46,708 bases of DNA from Sphingobacteriales bacterium (GTDB lineage: Bacteria > Bacteroidota > Bacteroidia > Sphingobacteriales > Sphingobacteriaceae), in the NCBI GenBank assembly GCA_004294495.1, contig REAS01000044.1:1-46708 (forward strand). Direction: 5' to 3'. Of the stretch, positions 17,535 through 26,869 are shown one piece after another. The notes under the pieces are model-generated. The model was not told the DNA's origin, made no database searches, and saw nothing but the letters and a program-made list of their open reading frames with translations. A program made the translations under genes and the position numbers. How positions within the stretch are numbered: position 1 is the stretch's first letter; each line of letters opens with the position of its first letter.

Positions 17535-17915
17535 ATGGCACTTATTAAATTTTCAATTATAAGCCGTTTAAAAAGTTTTACGTTTGCAATAAACGGATTA
17601 AAAGTATTTTTTAAACAAGAACATAATGCCCGCATACATTTATTTGTTGCTGTTTTGGTAATTTTTATGGCATTTGTATTTAAAATATCCAATTTAGAAT
17701 GGGTAGCTTTAATTATTGTAATAGGGTTAGTTTTTGCGCTCGAAATTGTAAATACAGCAATTGAGGGTATTTGTGATTTTATATCGCCACAAAAAAATCA
17801 TCAAATTAAAATTATTAAGGACTTAGCAGCTGCTGCTGTATTAGTTATTTCCATAATTGCTGTTTTTGTGGGATTAATTATTTTTATGCCACATATTTTG
17901 GGATTAAAATTTTAA
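17535..17915 (+). CDS. dgkA: Diacylglycerol/undecaprenol kinase family protein
   Basis: 126 aa, three transmembrane segments. E29, E70, NTAIE (73-77) and KDLAAAAVLV (95-104) are the conserved DgkA residues that bind ATP-Mg and substrate. In organisms outside the Proteobacteria this family often phosphorylates undecaprenol, which would feed cell-wall lipid carrier recycling; which substrate applies here is not visible. It sits directly behind the Smr gene. Confidence 0.9.
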   Translation: MALIKFSIISRLKSFTFAINGLKVFFKQEHNARIHLFVAVLVIFMAFVFKISNLEWVALIIVIGLVFALEIVNTAIEGICDFISPQKNHQIKIIKDLAAAAVLVISIIAVFVGLIIFMPHILGLKF

Positions 17916-17944
17916 AGAAAAATAAGTTAAAAATAATTAGACAA

Positions 17945-18427
17945 ATGACTAAAAATAAAAGACAAGTTTCGTATATTTGTGGGGAGGAAATTGAGAAAAT
18001 GGAAACAAATCAAGTAAATGAGCCTATGATTGCCTACAACACTTTAGATAGTAACAATGTATTGTGGCTAATAAACCAAGTGAGAATTGGCATTAACTAT
18101 AAAAAATTTATACAATTTGCTAGCAATGGGCCATTTAATTTATTAGAGTGGGCAGGGTTTTTACACTTATCAGAGCGTACTATGCTGCGTTACAAACAAG
18201 AGGAAAAAACCTTTGATACTTTACAATCAGAAAAAATTATTGAAATAACCTTATTGCAAAAAAAAGGTACCGAAGTTTTTGGCAGTGCAACACAGTTTAA
18301 CTTGTGGCTAAATACCCAAAATGTAGCTTTGGGTAATATAATGCCTAAACAAATGTTAGATAACTCTTTTGGTATAAATTTGTTAAAAGATGAGTTATCT
18401 AAAATAGAGTACGGCGTTTTGGCATGA
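17945..18427 (+). CDS. Antitoxin of the Xre/MbcA/ParS family (DUF2384)
   Basis: 160 aa from ATG 17945; an ATG at 18000 (METNQVNEPM) would give a 142-residue form closer to usual. The middle carries a helical Xre-like segment (LLEWAGFLHLSERTMLRYKQEEKTFDTLQSEKI) and the C-terminus the toxin-binding DUF2384 region (AEVFGS-like EVFGSATQFNLWLNTQNVALGN). Its stop overlaps the start of the RES gene by four bases (ATGA), the usual arrangement of RES-Xre toxin-antitoxin pairs. It should neutralise the RES protein and repress its own promoter. Confidence 0.88.
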   Translation: MTKNKRQVSYICGEEIEKMETNQVNEPMIAYNTLDSNNVLWLINQVRIGINYKKFIQFASNGPFNLLEWAGFLHLSERTMLRYKQEEKTFDTLQSEKIIEITLLQKKGTEVFGSATQFNLWLNTQNVALGNIMPKQMLDNSFGINLLKDELSKIEYGVLA

Positions 18428-18885
18428 TTGTTTTTAGGTTAAGTAAAGCAGATTTTTCTAAAGATTTATCTGGAAAGGGAGCACAAATTAGTGGGGGGCG
18501 CTGGAATAGTAAAGGTGTTGCAATGGTATACACTAGCGAGTCTAGGGCGTTATGCACTACCGAAATAGCCGTACACACCCCGTTAGGTAACCTGCCAACT
18601 AATTACGATATTATTAGTATTGAAATTCCGGATGATATTAAAATAGAAGAGTTAGATATAGAAAAGCTACCCAATAATTGGCGAACTTTTCCGCATTTAT
18701 ACGCTACGCAAGTAATTGGAAACGATTTTGTTAAGGTAGCTAAGTTTTTGGTTTTAAAAGTACCGTCGGTTATTGTACCTGGCGAGTTTAATTATTTATT
18801 AAACCCCAACCATAAGGATTTTGTAAAACTGAAAATATTATCGGTTAATTCGTTTAATTTTGACGAACGTTTATTTTTAAAATAA
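18424..18885 (+). CDS. RES domain toxin (NAD+-degrading family)
   Basis: 153 aa. The motifs GGRWNSKG (24-31), MVYTSESRALCTTEIAVH (34-51) and a later PSVIVPGEFNYLLNPNHKDF are the RES family pattern, including the conserved Arg, Glu and Ser-Asn-like positions. Studied members (MbcT, ParT-related) degrade or transfer NAD+, causing stasis. The length is normal and the reading frame intact, so it should be active unless restrained by the upstream antitoxin, with which it overlaps. Confidence 0.88.
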   Translation: MIVFRLSKADFSKDLSGKGAQISGGRWNSKGVAMVYTSESRALCTTEIAVHTPLGNLPTNYDIISIEIPDDIKIEELDIEKLPNNWRTFPHLYATQVIGNDFVKVAKFLVLKVPSVIVPGEFNYLLNPNHKDFVKLKILSVNSFNFDERLFLK

Positions 18886-18889
18886 AATT

Positions 18890-19342
18890 ATGGAAAATAT
18901 TTTCTCGCAAACAGTAAGCAACAAAGTTATAAATCGTATTAATAGTTTAAAGCCTACAACACCAGCGCTTTGGGGTAAAATGAGCGTTGCTCAAATGCTT
19001 GCTCATTGTAATATTACCTACGAAATGGTATACCAAAACAAACACCCAAAACCAAATTTTATAATGGGTTTAATATTAAAAGCATTTGTTAAAAACATAG
19101 TAGTTAACGGAAAGCCTTACAAACAAAACTCGCAAACTGCACCAGTATTTATTATTAAAAACGATAAAGATTTTGAGGTAGAGAAAATACAATTAATTGC
19201 ATATATAAACCAAACTCAACAATTAGGTGAAAATTATTTTGATGGTAAAGTTTCTTTATCTTTTGGTATTTTAAGCAAAACCGAATGGAATAATATGTTT
19301 TACAAACACTTAGATCATCATTTAATGCAGTTTGGCGTTTAA
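18890..19342 (+). CDS. DUF1569 (DinB-like) protein
   Basis: 150 aa. LWGKMSVAQMLAHCNITYEM (about 28-47) and the C-terminal FYKHLDHHLMQFGV place His residues as in the DinB/YfiT-like four-helix metal-binding fold; this branch is DUF1569. Function unknown. It starts 5 bp after the RES gene and so may ride on the toxin-antitoxin transcript, but I see no reason to count it as part of that system. Confidence 0.8.
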   Translation: MENIFSQTVSNKVINRINSLKPTTPALWGKMSVAQMLAHCNITYEMVYQNKHPKPNFIMGLILKAFVKNIVVNGKPYKQNSQTAPVFIIKNDKDFEVEKIQLIAYINQTQQLGENYFDGKVSLSFGILSKTEWNNMFYKHLDHHLMQFGV

Positions 19343-19381
19343 TTTGGTAATAAAAAAAATAAAAGATTTTTTTAAAATTTA

Positions 19382-20326
19382 CTATTTTTTCTTCCCACCA
19401 AAAACCGAAAAGCTTACATACCTTTTTGGGTTTGCCTTAATATCAACCATTAAAACATCTAAGTTTTTAGATGCATTGTTTAAATTGGTATACAATTTAT
19501 CATCATTTAATAAAAGCCCAATACTGCCTTTGCCAGTGTTTACCTTATCCATAGCTTGTTGTAAACTTGCCATTGCTTGGTTAGCATTATTTATGGTTTG
19601 TTTAAAGTTGGCTTTGGCAACATCGTCGGTAACTTTATGTAAGTTGTTTAAAATGCCTGTTATTTGGGTATTATAGTTTTTAAAGTTGCCTGATATTGAT
19701 TCGGCATTGGCTAATATATTATCTATTCTAGAAGCCTCGGTACCAACAATACCATCTACTTTTTTTGTAGTTTGCTCTAAGTTTTCTAAAGTTTTAGCAA
19801 TACTAGTAAAACTTTTATCTACATTTTTTTGAAAATTGGGGTTCAATATTTTGTTTACCGATGCCAAAACGGTATCTAATCGGGCCAACACCATTTCTGC
19901 TTTTTGTTGTACGGGTTTAACTTTATCTAATAAGTTTTGTTGGGTTTGTGGTGTTAAATTATCGCCATCTTTTGCTAAAATTTTACTGTTGCCTAAATCT
20001 ATTATAATAGCTTTATTGCCCAACAAATCTGTACTTGCTAAACGGGCAATACTGTTTTTAGGAATTGCATATTTAGGGTTTATTTTAATTGTTACTAAAA
20101 TATGACCGTTGGGTTGCAAAACTAACTCAGATACTTTACCAATTTGATACCCGTTAATTAATACAGGTTTTGATTGTGCTAATCCTTCAACCTGCTCGTA
20201 ATTTACATAAAATTCGTTTTCGTTGCTAAAAATATCATTTCCTTTTAAAAAATTGTAGCCAATAATAAATAATGCAATAGAAGTTGCGGCTAAAAAGCCC
20301 ACTTTGGTTTCGTTAGTTATTTTCAA
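19382..20326 (-). CDS. MlaD/MCE family lipid-transport protein
   Basis: 314 aa. An N-terminal membrane anchor (about 9-27) is followed by one MCE domain (about 37-115: YVNYEQVEGLAQSKPVLINGYQIGKV...ARLASTDLLGNKAIIIDLG). The C-terminal half is helical and coiled-coil-like (MVLARLDTVLASVNKI, NADES-type repeats), ending KRYVSFSVFGGKKK. Such proteins form periplasmic hexamers that carry phospholipids between membranes. It lies 22 bp behind the amidase gene. The partner ATPase and permease are not in the window. Confidence 0.9.
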   Translation of the reverse strand: MKITNETKVGFLAATSIALFIIGYNFLKGNDIFSNENEFYVNYEQVEGLAQSKPVLINGYQIGKVSELVLQPNGHILVTIKINPKYAIPKNSIARLASTDLLGNKAIIIDLGNSKILAKDGDNLTPQTQQNLLDKVKPVQQKAEMVLARLDTVLASVNKILNPNFQKNVDKSFTSIAKTLENLEQTTKKVDGIVGTEASRIDNILANAESISGNFKNYNTQITGILNNLHKVTDDVAKANFKQTINNANQAMASLQQAMDKVNTGKGSIGLLLNDDKLYTNLNNASKNLDVLMVDIKANPKRYVSFSVFGGKKK

Positions 20327-20348
20327 AATAATTTATTTAATGATAAAA

Positions 20349-21227
20349 TTATAACTCCATTTGTTTTTTGTAAGCGGCAATAGCCGATACTAAATTGTCA
20401 ACAATTTCGGCTTGTCCTTCGTCCGAATTTATAAAATCTTCTTCTTCAGGGTTGCTAATAAAACCAATTTCGGTCAGTATTGCCGGCATTCCTGCTCGCT
20501 GTAATACAGCCAAGCCTTTTTCTTGAACGCCTCGGTTTATGCGACCACTTTTTACATACTCATCTTGCACCAGCGATGCTAATTTAATACTTTGGTCTCT
20601 AAAAGCGTTTTTCATTAAAGAAAAAATAATGTAACTCTCTGGGTCTTTAGGGTCAAATCCTTCGTAGTTTTTCTTATAATCTTTTTCTAGTAGTATTGAT
20701 GCGTTTTCACGTATTGCGGCATCCTGCTCTCCAATGCGGCCAAAACCAGCAACAAAAGTTTCGGTACCACGTGTAACAGGGTTAGGTATGCTACGGTAAC
20801 CGTAAATTGGTTTGCCGCCACTGGTGTATTTAATAACATAGCGTTGCCTAACTAAAGGCATAGAGTTGCAGTGTATAGAAATGAATAAGTCGGCTTTTTC
20901 TTTGTTAGCTAGGCCAATACGTTCGTAAAGTTTAACAAAAACATCTGTTTGGCGGGTATATATAACTTTTACACCGGGTAGTTTTTCTTCAATTGCTGCA
21001 CCTAATTTTAACGCAACGCTTAAAGCCACATTTTTTTCTTTAGAAATTGCACCATGGGTTGCCCCATCTTGCCCACCATGGCCGGCATCAATAACTATAA
21101 CTTTTACCTTACTAACTAAGGGTTTATAAACTAGTTTGTTTGCTAATTTAAAAGATGTTAAACTTATCAGTGTAAAAATTAATACTGTTAAGCTAATTAT
21201 AAACCTTTTTGAATTGGTAATTTTCAT
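20349..21227 (-). CDS. N-acetylmuramoyl-L-alanine amidase (Amidase_3)
   Basis: 292 aa with an N-terminal membrane/signal segment (about 9-28). Zinc ligands: H50 (VIDAGHGGQDG), E64 (KEKNVALS) and H119 (FISIHCNS); the catalytic Glu is E253 (ILTEIGFISN). It cleaves the amide bond between MurNAc and the stem peptide in the periplasm during cell separation. It is the first gene of an amidase-mlaD operon and is divergent from the LptD-like gene, with a very short gap. Confidence 0.92.
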   Translation of the reverse strand: MKITNSKRFIISLTVLIFTLISLTSFKLANKLVYKPLVSKVKVIVIDAGHGGQDGATHGAISKEKNVALSVALKLGAAIEEKLPGVKVIYTRQTDVFVKLYERIGLANKEKADLFISIHCNSMPLVRQRYVIKYTSGGKPIYGYRSIPNPVTRGTETFVAGFGRIGEQDAAIRENASILLEKDYKKNYEGFDPKDPESYIIFSLMKNAFRDQSIKLASLVQDEYVKSGRINRGVQEKGLAVLQRAGMPAILTEIGFISNPEEEDFINSDEGQAEIVDNLVSAIAAYKKQMEL

Positions 21228-21232
21228 TAATT

Positions 21233-23935
21233 TTGGGCGTTTTTGTTAATAAGCAAAAATACTATTCTTATTTGGATTTGAAATTTAACAAAATACTTTT
21301 TATTTGCAGGGTGTTGTTTTTGCTTGCTGGTATTTTACCGGTTAAAGTTTTTGCACAACTACAAATAAATAAAAGCCAAACCACAATAGCAAAAAAAGAT
21401 ATAAACCTTAACGGCGATACTACCAAAAAAGATACAGTTGTTAAAAATTTAAAAAAATCGGATATTGATGATGATATTACTGTAACTGCCGAAGACTCTA
21501 TACTTTACCAAAATGGTGTAATGTATGTTTACAAAAAGGGTAGGGTAGTTTATGGCGATAAGCAAATTGATGCAGGCTATATAACCTTAAATCAAAAAAC
21601 AAAAACAGTATTTGCAAAAGGTAGTTTAGATAGTTTAAACCATTTTTCGGGAACGCCAATTATTAAAGACCCAAAAGATGGTATGCTTACCGCCGATTCA
21701 CTTTTTTACAATTTCGAGACTTCCAAAGGGCGCATATTTCAAGTATATACCGAGCAACAAGGCGGTTTTATTACCGGTGGAACCATAAAAAAGCAAAAAA
21801 ACAACGAAGTGCATTTAAAAAATGCCATATACAGTTCGTGTAACTTACCCAGCCCTCACCAGCATTTTGGAATTGTTATTACAAAAGGTATTGCTACGCA
21901 AAAACAAATTATTTCGGGCCCGGCATATTTAGTTATCGAGGGTGTGCCTTTACCCTTTGTATTGCCATTTGGGTTTTTTCCAAAACCAGATAAACGGTCG
22001 TCGGGTATTATATTGCCTCAGTTTGGCGAAGACCAAACTTTAGGGTTTTTTCTTCGTGATTTTGGTTACTACATTGGGTTGAACGATTATTGGGATTTAA
22101 CCCTAAAAGGCGGTTTATACTCAAAAGGTTCGTACGATGGAAACGCCCAAAGCAATTATACCAAACGCTATAAATACAACGGTAATGTTTTTTTTAGTTA
22201 TTCTTCTAAACGTTTTGGTATTGAAGGTACACCTGCTTACGAGCCCCGAAAAGATTTTAATTTACGTTGGTCTCATTCCCAAAATCCAAATGCACACCCA
22301 GGTTCTACTTTTAGCGCATCGGTAAACGCCGCAACTTCAAGTTTTTATCGTAACAATGCTTTTGGCAATGTAAATGTTAACCAATTGGCACAAACCAACT
22401 TAAATTCAAGTATATCCTACAGTAAAACTTTTGCCAACAGTCCTTTTAATTTAACTACAAGCTTAAGCCACACCCAAGATTTAGCACAACAAACCTTTAA
22501 TTTACGCTTACCAAATTTAAGTTTTAGTATGAGTTCAATTAACCCTTTTGATAGTAAAGAAAGGGTAGGTACAGCAAAATGGTACCAACGTTTAGCTGTT
22601 ACTTATGGTTTAGAAGCTAATAATGAATTGAATACTCCAGAGTCGGAGTTATTTACAAAAAAAGCAATTTCGAAAATTAATAGTGGCATACAACATAGAA
22701 TTCCTATAACTTTATCGTCAACCATTTTAAAGTTTTTTCAATTTAGTCAAACTGTTAATTATAACGAATGGTGGTATTTTCAAACTATACGCAAAAGTTT
22801 TTTAGGCACACCAACAACAACAGGTTTACAAAACACAGCAAGCTTGGATACGGTTGCGGGTTTTAGAAGAGCAGGGGACTATGGTTTAAGTACAAGCCTT
22901 AATACCAAGTTTTATGGGATGCTTAATTTTAAAAAGGGTAAAATAATGGCTGTAAGGCATGTAGTTACGCCTAATATTGGCTTTTCTTATCGTCCCGATT
23001 TTAGTGATGATAAATATGGTTATTACCAAAATGCTGTGGTAAACCAACGTGGCGATTTACAAAAATATTCGATTTTTGAAAGCCGAATGTATGGCGGCCC
23101 TAGTAGTGGCAGGCAAGCAAATATTAATTTTGGTATGGATAACACTATCGAATTAAAAGTACGTAATGTAAAAGATAGTACAGGTAAAGAACCAACTAAA
23201 AAAATTCCCATATTACAAGGTTTATCAATAAACGGGTCTTATAATTTAGCAGTTGATAGTTTTAGGCTTTCCCCAACACTTGGCTTTAATGGGCGCACAT
23301 TTTTTACCGAAAAATTAGGGATAAACTTCGGGGGCAGTTTAGACCCATACGTATATAATATAATTGATAATTTTGGCCGCCAAAGTATTAAGCGTATTGA
23401 TAGATATACATGGAAAGACGGTAAATTTCCAAGGTTAACTAGTTTTAATTTCTCGTTCGATTATAAGTTTAACTCTGCAGGCGATAGTAAAAGTAACAAC
23501 AATAACAACAACCCCCCAATACCAGGAAATGCTGGTTTGTTTGATAAATTAACCCCTGCACAGGCCGAGCAATTACGCCAAATAAACAGAAACACAAATG
23601 CTTTTGTTGATTTTAATGTGCCTTGGAACTTGTTTTTAAATTATAATTTTAATTATCAAAATGCTATTTTAACTAGCGATATTATACAAACTTTAAGTAT
23701 CAATGGCGATTTAAGTTTAACACCAAAATGGAAAGTTACATTTAACTCGGGTTACGATTTTAAAACAAAAAAAACCACACAAACCACTTTTAATATACAC
23801 CGCGATTTACATTGTTGGGATTTAGCTATAAATTGGGTGCCATTTGGGTTGTATCAAAGTTATAGTATTGATTTAAGGGTTCGATCAACCATTTTACAAG
23901 ATTTAAAACTAAGCAAACGACGAAATTTTCAATAA
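21233..23935 (+). CDS. lptD: LPS assembly outer-membrane protein LptD-like
   Basis: 900 aa from TTG 21233. A second TTG at 21278 gives MKFNKILFICRVLFLLAGILPVKVFA, a classic signal peptide, and leaves 50 bp for the divergent promoter, so it may be the true start. Residues about 75-220 are an OstA-like beta-jellyroll (ITVTAEDSILYQNG, AGYITLNQKTKTVFAKG). The remaining 650 residues are a beta-barrel with many aromatic strands, an Asn-rich loop (SNNNNNNPP) and the strand-rich end LYQSYSIDLRVRSTIL. It should insert LPS in the outer leaflet. cinA begins inside its stop codon region. Confidence 0.85.
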   Translation: MGVFVNKQKYYSYLDLKFNKILFICRVLFLLAGILPVKVFAQLQINKSQTTIAKKDINLNGDTTKKDTVVKNLKKSDIDDDITVTAEDSILYQNGVMYVYKKGRVVYGDKQIDAGYITLNQKTKTVFAKGSLDSLNHFSGTPIIKDPKDGMLTADSLFYNFETSKGRIFQVYTEQQGGFITGGTIKKQKNNEVHLKNAIYSSCNLPSPHQHFGIVITKGIATQKQIISGPAYLVIEGVPLPFVLPFGFFPKPDKRSSGIILPQFGEDQTLGFFLRDFGYYIGLNDYWDLTLKGGLYSKGSYDGNAQSNYTKRYKYNGNVFFSYSSKRFGIEGTPAYEPRKDFNLRWSHSQNPNAHPGSTFSASVNAATSSFYRNNAFGNVNVNQLAQTNLNSSISYSKTFANSPFNLTTSLSHTQDLAQQTFNLRLPNLSFSMSSINPFDSKERVGTAKWYQRLAVTYGLEANNELNTPESELFTKKAISKINSGIQHRIPITLSSTILKFFQFSQTVNYNEWWYFQTIRKSFLGTPTTTGLQNTASLDTVAGFRRAGDYGLSTSLNTKFYGMLNFKKGKIMAVRHVVTPNIGFSYRPDFSDDKYGYYQNAVVNQRGDLQKYSIFESRMYGGPSSGRQANINFGMDNTIELKVRNVKDSTGKEPTKKIPILQGLSINGSYNLAVDSFRLSPTLGFNGRTFFTEKLGINFGGSLDPYVYNIIDNFGRQSIKRIDRYTWKDGKFPRLTSFNFSFDYKFNSAGDSKSNNNNNNPPIPGNAGLFDKLTPAQAEQLRQINRNTNAFVDFNVPWNLFLNYNFNYQNAILTSDIIQTLSINGDLSLTPKWKVTFNSGYDFKTKKTTQTTFNIHRDLHCWDLAINWVPFGLYQSYSIDLRVRSTILQDLKLSKRRNFQ

Positions 23936-23946
23936 TGCAAGATAAA

Positions 23947-25197
23947 ATGTTAGCCGAAATTATTACCATTGGCGATGAGATTTTGATAGGACAAATTGTT
24001 GATACCAACTCGGCTTGGTTAGCGGTTGAACTGAACAAAGCAGGCATCAACGTAAAGCAAATAACATCGGTTTCGGATGATGAAACCCATATTTTACAAG
24101 CCTTTGCCGATGCCGAAACCCGAGCTGAGATTATAATTGTAACTGGTGGTTTAGGCCCAACAAAAGATGATATTACCAAAAAAACAATGTACAAATATTT
24201 TGGTGCTACCAGTTGGAAAACCGATGAAGCTTCGCTAAAAATTATAGAACAAATTTTTGCAAAATACAATGCCCCTTTACTGCCAAGTAACTTTCAGCAA
24301 GCTGCCATACCCAATAATTGCGAAGTTTTGGTAAATAATTTGGGTACCGCACCGGGTATGTGGTTTAATAAAAATGGTAAAATATTTGTATCGTTACCGG
24401 GCGTACCATACGAGATGATGAATTTGGTTGAAAATACGGTAATACCAAAAATTATTAACCAATTTGAATTACCTTTTATTATACACCGCACAATTTTAAC
24501 GGCTGGCGTGGGCGAATCGTTTTTAGCCGAAAAAATAGAACATATTGAAAACCAATTGCCCTCACATATTAAACTGGCTTATTTACCACGTTTAGGGCAA
24601 GTGCGGTTAAGGCTAAGCAGTATGGGAACAAACCAAGCCCAACTACAAGCCGAAATAAATAATTTTGTAATTAAAATTACCAATGCCATACCAAATAATT
24701 GGATAGCTACCGAAGATATACCGCTGGAAAAAGTGATTTTAGATTTAATGGCGAAAAATAACTTAACCCTATCTGTTGCCGAAAGTTGTACAGGTGGTGC
24801 AATATCGCAAATTATTACCCAACATGCAGGTTGCTCAAAAGTGTTTATGGGTGGCGGTATTGTTTACTCTAATGCGTTAAAAACAAAACTATTAGATGTT
24901 AGTCCAGAAATTTTAGCAAAATTTGGTGCTGTTAGCGAGCAAACCGTAACCCAAATGGTTGCGGGTGCTTTAACAAATTTTAAAACCGATTATGCCATAG
25001 CGGTTAGCGGTATTGCTGGACCCGATGGTGCACAACCCGATAAACCAGTAGGTACAGTTTGGGTTGCTGTGGCAAACGCACAAAAAACCGTAACCCAAAA
25101 GTTTACTTTTGGTACAAAACGACCACAAAATATAGAACGTAGTGTTATTAACGCACTTAACCTTTTATATCAATTATTAAAAAACAGTACTAATTAA
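23947..25197 (+). CDS. cinA: CinA family nicotinamide-nucleotide amidohydrolase/competence-damage protein
   Basis: 416 aa from ATG 23947 (MLAEIITIGDEILIGQIVDTNS); the ATG at 23935, overlapping the lptD stop, adds only four residues. The N-terminal MoaB/MPTase-like domain (to about 170) has GGLGPTKDDITKK and PGVPYEM. The C-terminal CinA domain (about 255-416) has SVAESCTGGAIS and GIVYSNALK, the NMN deamidase region, and AVSGIAGPDGA. The two-domain form often pairs NMN deamidase and ADP-ribose pyrophosphatase activity. It is translationally linked to lptD. Confidence 0.9.
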   Translation: MLAEIITIGDEILIGQIVDTNSAWLAVELNKAGINVKQITSVSDDETHILQAFADAETRAEIIIVTGGLGPTKDDITKKTMYKYFGATSWKTDEASLKIIEQIFAKYNAPLLPSNFQQAAIPNNCEVLVNNLGTAPGMWFNKNGKIFVSLPGVPYEMMNLVENTVIPKIINQFELPFIIHRTILTAGVGESFLAEKIEHIENQLPSHIKLAYLPRLGQVRLRLSSMGTNQAQLQAEINNFVIKITNAIPNNWIATEDIPLEKVILDLMAKNNLTLSVAESCTGGAISQIITQHAGCSKVFMGGGIVYSNALKTKLLDVSPEILAKFGAVSEQTVTQMVAGALTNFKTDYAIAVSGIAGPDGAQPDKPVGTVWVAVANAQKTVTQKFTFGTKRPQNIERSVINALNLLYQLLKNSTN

Positions 25198-25242
25198 CCT
25201 AATATTGTTAATTTTACTCCGTTAATTTTGGTGCAGTTTTTT

Positions 25243-25340
25243 GCGTTAGGGATTGTAGCGGTTAGCCCGGAAAAAAGCGAAGTGTAACGTAGCATTTTGA
25301 GGACTATGAGCGTAAAGCCCGCCCTTTTTAGGGAACGCCC
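25243..25340 (+). repeat. GCGTTAGGG...GAACGCCC repeat, copy B2
   Basis: Starts GCGTTAGGGATTGTAGCGG and ends GAACGCCC, with CTATGAGCGTAAAGCCCGCCC before the end. Both ends match copy B1 closely (GCGTTAGGGATTG, CGGTTAGCC, AAAGCCCGCCC), but the central 45 bases differ. GCGTT/AACGC pair, and TTAGGG/CCCTAA extend the closing stem. It lies between cinA and the E2 gene. Confidence 0.65.
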
Positions 25341-25515
25341 TAAAAAAGCTACGGGCTTTCGAGCCAAGAGCCTCGGGCTTTAACAGTTGGCCAAAAGCTA
25401 ACTTCCCAAAGCCCTAACACACCAAACACAAAGCCCGAAAGCTCGAAGCCCGTTGCTCGCAGCTATAACAAAACAAACAAGAAGCCCGAAGCCCGAAAGC
25501 CCGAAGCTATAAAAC
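25341..25515. repeat. GC-rich tract of AAGCCCGAAGC-type repeats
   Basis: The block has repeated AAGCCCGAA, GCCCGAAAGC and GCTCGAAGCCCG words. CGGGCTTTCGAG and CCTCGGGCTTT on the left are answered by AAAGCCCGAAAGCTCG and AAGCCCG on the right, so the stretch could form a branched or long hairpin. Its GC content is well above the surrounding sequence. The final unit ends GAAGCTATAAAACAAAAAA directly before the E2 start codon, so this is also the gene's leader. No open frame or known riboswitch is recognised. Confidence 0.55.
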
Positions 25516-25523
25516 AAAAAAAT

Positions 25524-26822
25524 ATGGCCAATTACGAACTATTATTACCTAAAATGGGCGAAAGTGTTGCCGAAGCAACCATAATAAAGTGGGAGAAAAG
25601 CGTAGGAGATGTGGTTGCTGTTGATGATATTTTGGTTGAAGTGGCTACGGATAAGGTAGATTCGGAAGTGCCATCGCCAGTGGCAGGTAAGGTAATTAAG
25701 ATTTTTTTTAACGAGAATGAGGTTGCACATGTGGGCGACGTAATTGCTATAATTGATACCGAAATTGAAACACAACAGTATGAGGCTATTGAAAATAGCG
25801 AAGCCGAACAAATTGAGGCTGAACCTGAAATTATTGAGACCATTGTGCCGCAAATTGAACAAGATATAGAAAATTTAAAATTTAATACCCAAACTCAAAG
25901 TACAAAATTTTACTCTCCATTAATAAAAAGCATGGCCGATGAAGAGGGTGTTTCGCTAGCAGATTTAGATGCAATTGTTGGTACAGGTGCCGAAAATAGA
26001 GTTACCAAAGCCGATTTGTTGGCCTATTTAGATAGTCGAAGAAATGAAAATAAACCGAATTTGATTGCCGATAGGGTAGTAGCTAAGCCAACATTTGCCC
26101 CAAGCCATAACAATACCGATGAGGTGATTGAAATGGATAGAATGCGAAAAATTATTGCCGACCACATGGTTATGAGTGTGCAAACCGCCCCTCATGTTAC
26201 TTCGTTTGTAGAAGCCGATGTTACCAATATGGTTTTATGGCGCAATAAGGTTAAAAGCAGTTTCGAAAAAAGAGAGGGTATAAAAATTACGTTTACGCCT
26301 ATTTTTATTGAAGCGGTTGCTAAGGCGTTGAAAGATTTACCTATGGTTAATGTTTCTATAAAAGATTCGCAAATTACGGTTAAAAAAAATATAAATATTG
26401 GTATGGCTACCGCTTTACCTTCAGGCAATTTAATTGTGCCAGTTATAAAAAATGCCGATCAATTGAGTTTATTAGGTCTTACAAAAGCGGTAAACGACTT
26501 AGCTGCCCGGGCTCGAATTAATAAATTACAACCCGACGAAGTACAGGGCGGAACTTTTACCCTTACAAATTTAGGGGCTTTTGGCAATATAATGGGTACA
26601 CCTATTATAAACCAACCGCAAGTAGCTATTTTAGCAGTTGGGGTAATACAAAAGAAACCAGCCGTTTTAGAAACCGAGTTTGGCGATGTTATTGCCATTA
26701 GGCATAAAATGTATTTGTCAATGTCGTACGATCATAGGGTAGTTGACGGCTCGTTAGGTGGGGCATTTATTAGAAAGGTAGCCGATTATTTAGAGGCTTG
26801 GGATGTTAACAGGGTAGTTTAA
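25524..26822 (+). CDS. 2-oxoacid dehydrogenase complex E2 (dihydrolipoamide acyltransferase)
   Basis: 432 aa. Lipoyl domain (1-78) with the lipoylated K44 in EVATDKVDSEVPSP; an acidic linker; a peripheral-subunit-binding domain (about 131-170, YSPLIKSMADEEGV...NRVTKADLLAYL); then the catalytic core (about 205-432) with H404 and D408 in YDHRVVDG. It transfers the acyl group to CoA. The single lipoyl domain and sequence type suit the branched-chain or 2-oxoglutarate complex; which one cannot be told because the E1 and E3 genes are not adjacent. No other complex gene is within the window. Confidence 0.9.
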   Translation: MANYELLLPKMGESVAEATIIKWEKSVGDVVAVDDILVEVATDKVDSEVPSPVAGKVIKIFFNENEVAHVGDVIAIIDTEIETQQYEAIENSEAEQIEAEPEIIETIVPQIEQDIENLKFNTQTQSTKFYSPLIKSMADEEGVSLADLDAIVGTGAENRVTKADLLAYLDSRRNENKPNLIADRVVAKPTFAPSHNNTDEVIEMDRMRKIIADHMVMSVQTAPHVTSFVEADVTNMVLWRNKVKSSFEKREGIKITFTPIFIEAVAKALKDLPMVNVSIKDSQITVKKNINIGMATALPSGNLIVPVIKNADQLSLLGLTKAVNDLAARARINKLQPDEVQGGTFTLTNLGAFGNIMGTPIINQPQVAILAVGVIQKKPAVLETEFGDVIAIRHKMYLSMSYDHRVVDGSLGGAFIRKVADYLEAWDVNRVV

Positions 26823-26869
26823 GCTTCACGGTTTTTTTATTATAATTTAAATTATGGTCTTAAAAACTG

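Noticed and set aside
26823-26869. Terminator between the E2 and FUSC genes
   Set aside because: Only an AT palindrome (ATAATTTAAATTAT) is present, without a GC stem and T-tract.
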